Below are positions 58,988 through 64,000 of a stretch of DNA of 64,000 nucleotides, in pieces; the first letter of the stretch is position 1, and each line of letters begins with the position of its first letter. The notes under the pieces were generated by a model. It was not told the DNA's origin. It did not search any database and worked only from the letters and a program-made list of their open reading frames with translations. Made by a program: the position numbers and the translations under genes. Source of the DNA: Sphaerochaetaceae bacterium (GTDB lineage: Bacteria; Spirochaetota; Spirochaetia; Sphaerochaetales; Sphaerochaetaceae); assembly GCA_024405015.1 (NCBI GenBank), contig JAKSPE010000003.1, positions 1 to 64,000 on the forward strand. The letters run 5' to 3'.

Positions 58988-59893
58988 ATGCTCACAAGTT
59001 CAAGTTCAGGAAGACTTTTGAGATCCGTTGGGTTGGAAGAGGGTTTTCGCATTTTCGCACAGTCTGGCCTCGATGCCATGGACTATCCGGTTGATGATGG
59101 TTTTACTTCGTTTGAACAGCTTGCCAAGGCTAATGTCTATGGCCTTGATGAGGACCAGATCAAGGCAAAGTATGGAGCCATCAAGGAGATTGCTGATAAA
59201 AACCATATCCTGATCGGTCAGACCCATGCCGCTTTCGGTAACTACGCAGCCAGCAACAATGAGGTGTTCACAAAGCTTATCATCAACGCCATCATCGCAA
59301 CAAATGTGCTTGGCTCCAAGGTGACGGTTGTCCACCCTGTGAAGCTTCCAGGGCGAATCTGTAACGAACGAAGGGATGAGGCATTTGAATACAATCTTGC
59401 CTTCTATCGACAGTTCATCCCTTATTGTGAAAAGTATGGTGTCAAGATTGCCATCGAGAATATGTGGGAACGGGACGAAAATCTGGTCATTCGTGCAAGT
59501 GAGTGCTCCGACGCCCATGATATTGTGCGCTACATCAAGGAGCTTGGAAGTGACAACTTCTGTGCTTGTGCAGACCTTGGTCACTTTGCACTGACCGAGA
59601 AGGATACCGGTATCAGTGTCGCCGATAACCTGCGAATCCTGGGAGATCACATGGAGGTGATTCACCTTCATGAGGTCGATCTTGTGACCGATACCCATGT
59701 CATTCCGTATACGTTCCAGGGCGTCATGGATTGGGAGGACATCATCCAGGCCTTCAAGGATGTGAAGTATGACAGGATCATGAACCTTGAGGTCATGCCT
59801 TATCTGAAGTATTTCCCGTTGGACCTGTATCCGGAAGGTATGAGAAGAATCAGTGTGATGTCACATTACCTGGCGAAGAGGGTTTCGGACTGA
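58988..59893 (+). CDS. sugar phosphate isomerase/epimerase family protein
   Basis: A 301-residue TIM barrel of the xylose-isomerase-like family. Unlike the degenerate barrel near 6.5 kb, its metal site is intact: Glu in VKIAIENMW, D-x-x-H in ADLGHFAL, H-x-x-D in HLHEVDL and Glu in MNLEVMP. It probably isomerises or epimerises a sugar or polyol, identity unknown. GTGGAGG precedes the ATG at 58988. In-frame upstream codons are unlikely to be used. Confidence 0.9.
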   Translation: MLTSSSSGRLLRSVGLEEGFRIFAQSGLDAMDYPVDDGFTSFEQLAKANVYGLDEDQIKAKYGAIKEIADKNHILIGQTHAAFGNYAASNNEVFTKLIINAIIATNVLGSKVTVVHPVKLPGRICNERRDEAFEYNLAFYRQFIPYCEKYGVKIAIENMWERDENLVIRASECSDAHDIVRYIKELGSDNFCACADLGHFALTEKDTGISVADNLRILGDHMEVIHLHEVDLVTDTHVIPYTFQGVMDWEDIIQAFKDVKYDRIMNLEVMPYLKYFPLDLYPEGMRRISVMSHYLAKRVSD

Positions 59894-59991
59894 AAAGGGC
59901 ATTGTTTTTTTTGTAAAATCTGCTTTTCCGTTATTTGCATACAGCCAGTGAAACAATATAATGAAGTCATCATTGTTTAGGGGGAATCACT

Positions 59992-60408
59992 ATGGGTGAG
60001 TCTAAAAAAGGTTTTGATGTTCGATTTCTGACCAAGATTGTTGTTGGTCTTCTGCTTTTCTGCATGGGTGTCACAGGTTTTGTCAGCACAAAGGGTACTG
60101 ATTTCACAGAGGCACTGTTCGATGCTCTCGATCAGGATTGGCTGATCTATATCACAACAGGTCTAGTCACTCTTGCTGGTCTCGGAATCGTATTCACATC
60201 CATTCTCAAGGGTTTCCCTTCCTATGTTGGCCTCATCTCAACCATCATTGCAATCGTCTTCTGGGTTGCTATCATCGTGTTCAGAGATTTCGTGGATATG
60301 AACGTCAAGGATGCAGAGACTGCCATCTCCTGGATCCAGCAGCTTGCTGTGGATTTCATCATCCTTGTTGCCATTCTTCAGTCCACTCTTGCAAAGAAGA
60401 TCAGCTGA
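59992..60408 (+). CDS. small membrane protein, four helices
   Basis: A 138-residue integral membrane protein with helices at about 12-32, 50-68, 78-98 and 115-133 and a short soluble loop after the first. I recognise no family. AGGGGG precedes the ATG. A strong terminator follows, so the gene is transcribed alone. Confidence 0.78.
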   Translation: MGESKKGFDVRFLTKIVVGLLLFCMGVTGFVSTKGTDFTEALFDALDQDWLIYITTGLVTLAGLGIVFTSILKGFPSYVGLISTIIAIVFWVAIIVFRDFVDMNVKDAETAISWIQQLAVDFIILVAILQSTLAKKIS

Positions 60409-60427
60409 GGATTTCAGATGAAAGTTG

Positions 60428-60466
60428 TGGGACATCATGATTCATGGTGTCCCATTTTTCTTTTTA
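60428..60466 (+). terminator. terminator after the four-helix protein gene
   Basis: GGGACA (60429-60434) pairs with TGTCCC (60448-60453), with extra pairing inside, and ATTTTTCTTTTT follows. Confidence 0.85.
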
Positions 60467-60494
60467 TGCTATCATGGTTCCGGGAGATGCACAG

Positions 60495-61292
60495 ATGAAC
60501 AGAAAAATCACCAAATACCTGATCATAACATTTGCAATCACTTGGACCCTTTGGTGGGCAGAGGCGCTGTTGGTTGGGCTGACATCCATGGTGGACACGG
60601 ATGTCCTTCCGATGATTCTGTTCCTTGGTGGAGGCTTTGGCCCTACGATTGCAGCTTGCCTTTGTCTGGAAGACGGTTTCTCCTTGCGCAATCTCTGGAA
60701 ATTCGTCGGTTCCTACAAGAAGGGTGGTGCCTTCTACTTTGTGATTTTCTTCATTTTGGAGCTGCTTGTGTTCTCTCAGGGTGCAACCGGCCTTATCCCA
60801 TCCCTTGCCGACATTGATCTTCCAATTGCGAAGATCGGCCTGATTTTTGTAGAGGCTACGTTCATTTTTGGTGGTAACGAGGAGCTTGGCTGGCGAGGAA
60901 CGCTCTTGCCTGAACTTGTCAAAGAGAACAAGTCCCTCATCGGTTCTGCTGTCATTGTCGGAGTCATTTGGGTGTTTTGGCATCTGCCTCTGTGGTTCAT
61001 CCAGGGCAATCCACACCAGAACATGTCCATTTTCTATTTTGCGTTCCTGGGAATCCTTCTGAGCATCTGGCTTTCATCACTTCAGTCTCTGAGCTCCAGC
61101 ATTCTCATGTGTATGGTCATCCATGGATGGACCAACACGCTTCTTGGCATCTGGGACTACCATTACACAACAGCCTATGCTGCAGGACTTGTCATTCTGA
61201 CCATTCTGGCTGCTGACTGCGCTGTGGCTGCACTACGAAAGGAAAAAACAGGGGCAAGCAAGCCAAAGAAACCTAGTTCTTCCGAGCTTTGA
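60495..61292 (+). CDS. CPBP family intramembrane metalloprotease
   Basis: A 265-residue membrane protein with about eight helices and the CAAX-protease/bacteriocin-processing (CPBP, Abi) motifs: NEELGWRGTLLP (double Glu plus Arg), VFWHLPLWF and a later His in MVIHGWTN. Members cut prenylated or signalling peptides or give immunity to bacteriocins. GGGAG precedes the ATG at 60495. The 3' end overlaps the convergent methyltransferase gene by 20 bases. Confidence 0.92.
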   Translation: MNRKITKYLIITFAITWTLWWAEALLVGLTSMVDTDVLPMILFLGGGFGPTIAACLCLEDGFSLRNLWKFVGSYKKGGAFYFVIFFILELLVFSQGATGLIPSLADIDLPIAKIGLIFVEATFIFGGNEELGWRGTLLPELVKENKSLIGSAVIVGVIWVFWHLPLWFIQGNPHQNMSIFYFAFLGILLSIWLSSLQSLSSSILMCMVIHGWTNTLLGIWDYHYTTAYAAGLVILTILAADCAVAALRKEKTGASKPKKPSSSEL

Positions 61293-62037
61293 AGGCCATG
61301 TAGGAATCGTGGACGAACGAGTCTGTAAGTTCGCTTCCACAATCGTCGGAGTAATAGCCGTCAATGGTGAAGCCTGCCGCAAGAAGACCTCCCATGATGG
61401 ACTCCAGTGTATGTGAGAACTCCACCGTGTCCTGCTTGGCAAGCCGCTTTTGCAGTTCCTTCTGGGACAGTGATGTTGTGTCACTGAACGGAATGGTGTA
61501 GCGGATCTTGAGCTTTCTGTCCTGGATGCGGTCGTCAAACATGTAGATGGCAGGATTTGCGATTCCGAACAGCAGTTTCCCGTTGTCTTTCAGAACACGA
61601 TGCACCTGCCGATAGGCCGCTTCTATATCATCGATGAAGTTCAAAGCCTGTGGGATGATGACTGCATCAAAGCTTTTGTCTTCAAACGGCATGTCCAGAA
61701 TGTTGGCATTTACCAGTGACGCCTCTAAAGAATATTTGTCCAGTGCCTTTCGGTCCTGGTCCAACTGGCCTTCTGAGATGTCCAGGGTTGTGACATGGCA
61801 GCCATAGGCGGCAAGAAGCGGAGTCTGCTGCCCACCGGCTCCGCAGGCCAGAAGAACATCTTTTCCTTTGAGGTCTTCAATCCATGGCATAGGAACAAGC
61901 TTGAATGGGGTGACCCAGATTTCCGGTTTCCCTTGTTTTGCGTTTTGGATCGCCTCTGGTCCCACCATCAGGGTCCAGTAGTTATGTCTCAATACTTCCT
62001 CATTCCAAGCTTTGCCGTTTGTCTCGTAGATGTTCAT
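61273..62037 (-). CDS. SAM-dependent methyltransferase
   Basis: A 254-residue class I methyltransferase. The SAM-binding motif I is VLLACGAGGQQTPLLAAYG, followed by VTTLDISEGQL and FDAVIIPQALNFIDD. The N-terminal NGKAWNEEVLRHNYWTLMV is typical of an uncharacterised small-molecule methyltransferase group. The ATG at 62037 has no ribosome site. An extended -10 box (TGCTATCAT on the minus strand) ends six bases before it, again suggesting a leaderless mRNA. Confidence 0.9.
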   Translation of the reverse strand: MNIYETNGKAWNEEVLRHNYWTLMVGPEAIQNAKQGKPEIWVTPFKLVPMPWIEDLKGKDVLLACGAGGQQTPLLAAYGCHVTTLDISEGQLDQDRKALDKYSLEASLVNANILDMPFEDKSFDAVIIPQALNFIDDIEAAYRQVHRVLKDNGKLLFGIANPAIYMFDDRIQDRKLKIRYTIPFSDTTSLSQKELQKRLAKQDTVEFSHTLESIMGGLLAAGFTIDGYYSDDCGSELTDSFVHDSYMAFKARKN

Positions 62038-62087
62038 GGCTGTATGATAGCATAACAAAAATATTTAGTGAATTTTTGTTGAAACTA

Positions 62088-62146
62088 TTGACGAACCATC
62101 GCGGATATACACATATATTATTATATGAGTTAGATATATTTAACTC
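62088..62146 (+). promoter_or_regulatory. candidate promoter and operator of feoAB
   Basis: TTGACG (62088-62093) lies ahead of an A/T-rich -10 region. A palindrome, GAGTTA-GATATATT-TAACTC (62127-62146), overlaps the expected transcript start. Its TTAG-N-TAA core resembles sites of DtxR/TroR-type metal regulators, which would suit an iron transporter (inference). Confidence 0.45.
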
Positions 62147-62159
62147 TAAGGATTTTGAA

Positions 62160-64000
62160 ATGACACTCAAGAACATAGAAATCGGAAAGCATGTGGTCAT
62201 TACGGCCGTAGGAGGGGAAGGAGCTCTGCGACAGCACTTCCTTGACATGGGTATTATCCCGGGCGCTGAAGCTACAGTCGTCAAATTCGCTCCGCTTGGA
62301 GATCCGATGGAAATCCAGATCCATGGCTATGAACTGACCTTGCGTCTGGCAGATGCCGATCAGATCCAGGTCGAGGAGATTGATGAAAGACGCAACAAGC
62401 ATGAGAAGGTTTCCCATATCAGAAGCTCTGCACACCCAGGCCTTGGTGAAGAGGGTAAGTACCACAACCACGAAAACCCAAGTGAGGCACTTTCCGATGA
62501 CACCGTTCTGACCTTTGCCCTTGTCGGAAACCAGAACTGTGGAAAGACCACCTTGTTCAACCAGCTCACAGGTTCCAACCAGCATGTCGGAAACTTCCCG
62601 GGCGTTACCGTGGACCGCAAGGATGGCGTTATCCGTGGCCATGAGAACACGCTTGTCACCGACCTGCCTGGCATCTATTCCATGTCCCCATACAGCGCAG
62701 AGGAAATCGTCTCCCGAGATTTCGTCCTCAACCAGAAGCCAAAGGCCATCATCAATATCGTTGATGCCAGCAATATCGAGCGCAATCTGTACCTGACCAT
62801 GCAGCTTCTGGAGATGGGCATCCCGATGGTTCTTGCCCTTAACATGATGGATGAGGTCATCGGCAACCACGGCTCCATTGATGTCAACGGTATGGAGAGC
62901 ATGCTGGGCATTCCTGTGGTGCCGATTTCAGCTTTCAAAAATGAGGGAATCAACGAGCTTGTCAGCCATGCCGTGCATATCGCCAAGTATCAGGAACGAC
63001 CTTCGATTCAGGACTATTGCAACAAAGAGGACCACGATGGTGCCATCCACCGTGCGCACCATGCCATTGAGTCCATCATCGAAGACCATGCGCTTCGTGC
63101 CCAGCTTCCTTTGCGCTTTGCCGCCAGCAAGGTCATTGAGGGCGATCATCTGATTCTGGAGCAGCTGGATCTTGACCAGAACGAAAAGGATATGCTGGAG
63201 CACATCATTGTCCAGATGGAGGCCGAAAGCGGTATGGACCGAAGTGCTGCCATTGCCGATATGCGCTTTGATTTCATTGAGCGCCTTGTGGAGCAGAATG
63301 TGGTCAAGCCTGTTGAGCAGAAGGAAAGGGTGAGATCCGAGAAGATTGACCGCATCCTGACTGGAAAGTGGACGGCCATTCCTTGCTTTATCGGTATCAT
63401 GGGTCTTGTGTTCTATCTGACCTTCAATGTCATTGGAGCCTTCTTGCAGGATCTACTGGCAAGTGGTATCGAGGCACTGTCGGCAGTGGTGGAAAACGCC
63501 ATGATTGCCGTCAACGTCAACCCTTCCATTCAGGGCCTTGTGATCAACGGTCTGTTTGATGGTGTCGGAAGTGTCTTGAGCTTCATCCCGATTGTTGTGA
63601 CGCTGTTTTTCTTCCTGTCTCTGATGGAGGACAGCGGCTACATTGCACGTGTTGCGTTCTTCATGGACAAACTTCTGCGAAAGATCGGCCTTTCAGGACG
63701 CAGCATCGTACCAATGCTCATCGGCTTTGGCTGTACCGTTCCTGCTGTCATGTCCACAAGAACGCTTCCTTCCAGCCGTGACCGAAAGATGACAATCATG
63801 CTGACACCGTTTATGAGCTGCACCGCAAAGCTTCCGATCTATGCGTTCTTTGTGCAGGCTTTCTTCCCACATCATGGTGGACTGGTCATGACAGGCCTTT
63901 ATGTGTTGGGCATCTGCACCGGAATCCTGGTGGCCTTCCTGTTCAAGAATGTGCTGTTCAAGGGAGAAGCAGTGCCGTTTGTCATGGAACTTCCGAATTA
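62160..64000 (+). CDS. feoB: FeoA-FeoB fusion ferrous iron transporter, 3' end outside window
   Basis: An open frame of at least 613 codons that runs off the window. Residues 1-75 are a FeoA (SH3-like) domain: LRQHFLDMGIIPGAEATV. After a His-rich linker, the FeoB G domain shows G1 GNQNCGKTT (about residue 123), the GNFPGVTVD switch, G3 TDLPGIYSM and G4 LNMMDE. The first membrane helices start near residue 405, with SLMEDSGYIARVAF and GCTVPAVMSTRT of the Gate motif. It imports Fe2+ using GTP. TAAGGAT precedes the ATG. Confidence 0.95.
   Translation, partial: MTLKNIEIGKHVVITAVGGEGALRQHFLDMGIIPGAEATVVKFAPLGDPMEIQIHGYELTLRLADADQIQVEEIDERRNKHEKVSHIRSSAHPGLGEEGKYHNHENPSEALSDDTVLTFALVGNQNCGKTTLFNQLTGSNQHVGNFPGVTVDRKDGVIRGHENTLVTDLPGIYSMSPYSAEEIVSRDFVLNQKPKAIINIVDASNIERNLYLTMQLLEMGIPMVLALNMMDEVIGNHGSIDVNGMESMLGIPVVPISAFKNEGINELVSHAVHIAKYQERPSIQDYCNKEDHDGAIHRAHHAIESIIEDHALRAQLPLRFAASKVIEGDHLILEQLDLDQNEKDMLEHIIVQMEAESGMDRSAAIADMRFDFIERLVEQNVVKPVEQKERVRSEKIDRILTGKWTAIPCFIGIMGLVFYLTFNVIGAFLQDLLASGIEALSAVVENAMIAVNVNPSIQGLVINGLFDGVGSVLSFIPIVVTLFFFLSLMEDSGYIARVAFFMDKLLRKIGLSGRSIVPMLIGFGCTVPAVMSTRTLPSSRDRKMTIMLTPFMSCTAKLPIYAFFVQAFFPHHGGLVMTGLYVLGICTGILVAFLFKNVLFKGEAVPFVMELPN

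Overview
The window looks like a chromosomal segment of a strictly anaerobic, probably gut- or rumen-associated spirochaete (Sphaerochaetaceae/Treponemataceae-like). This placement is inference. It rests on periplasmic-protein signal peptides ending in forms such as FAAGSAEA, ferredoxin-based enzymes, a monomeric [FeFe] hydrogenase, no sign of respiration and roughly half G+C coding DNA. About 66 genes cover nearly all of it. No tRNA, rRNA, CRISPR array, prophage or transposase was seen.

Layout. 0.15-2.6 kb: molybdenum-cofactor operon (moaA, moaC, MOSC protein, HD hydrolase). 2.7-4.0 kb: a PD-(D/E)XK-like nuclease gene between two inward-facing copies of a structured repeat. 4.0-4.9 kb: yfcE and an OsmC-like gene. 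5.1-16.9 kb: the metabolic centrepiece. Its first operon encodes a LeuA-like protein that has lost its catalytic residues but keeps the LeuA regulatory domain, and a degenerate TIM-barrel/acyl-CoA ligase fusion. A T-box leader with a probable isoleucine specifier then precedes an operon for an HTH-cupin-acyl-CoA ligase fusion, an omega-amidase-like protein, a branched-chain aminotransferase, a P-loop ATPase and a four-subunit 2-oxoacid:ferredoxin oxidoreductase. Together these could turn branched-chain short fatty acids into acyl-CoAs, carboxylate them reductively to 2-oxoacids and transaminate them to Ile/Val/Leu. That would be a salvage route to branched-chain amino acids controlled by uncharged tRNA-Ile.

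17-25.5 kb: amidohydrolase, a frameshifted Cys-repeat lipoprotein, an HTH-antitoxin/VapC module, a tryptophan-type ABC importer and small regulators. 25.5-32.8 kb: a siderophore/cobalamin-type ABC importer, a PucR regulator, a membrane alpha/beta hydrolase and an EamA exporter. 32.9-43.9 kb: a heterodimeric ABC exporter, an FAD oxidoreductase, a PurO-like plus AICAR-transformylase pair for the last two purine steps, a MATE pump, a patatin-acetyltransferase fusion and an N-formylglutamate-amidohydrolase-like gene behind a riboswitch-like leader. 43.9-56 kb: phosphoesterases, a Phd/RelE-type module, two more MATE pumps, small flavoproteins, the hydrogenase and three further repeat copies. 56-64 kb: a WYL regulator, transporters, a sugar isomerase-like protein, a CPBP protease, a methyltransferase and the start of a FeoA-FeoB iron transporter that runs off the window.

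Two genome-wide themes stand out. A repeat of about 135 bp, with a covarying hairpin, occurs five times, only in gaps between convergent genes and next to terminators. Several genes without a Shine-Dalgarno sequence have a -10-like hexamer exactly 6 nt before the start codon, which suggests leaderless mRNAs.
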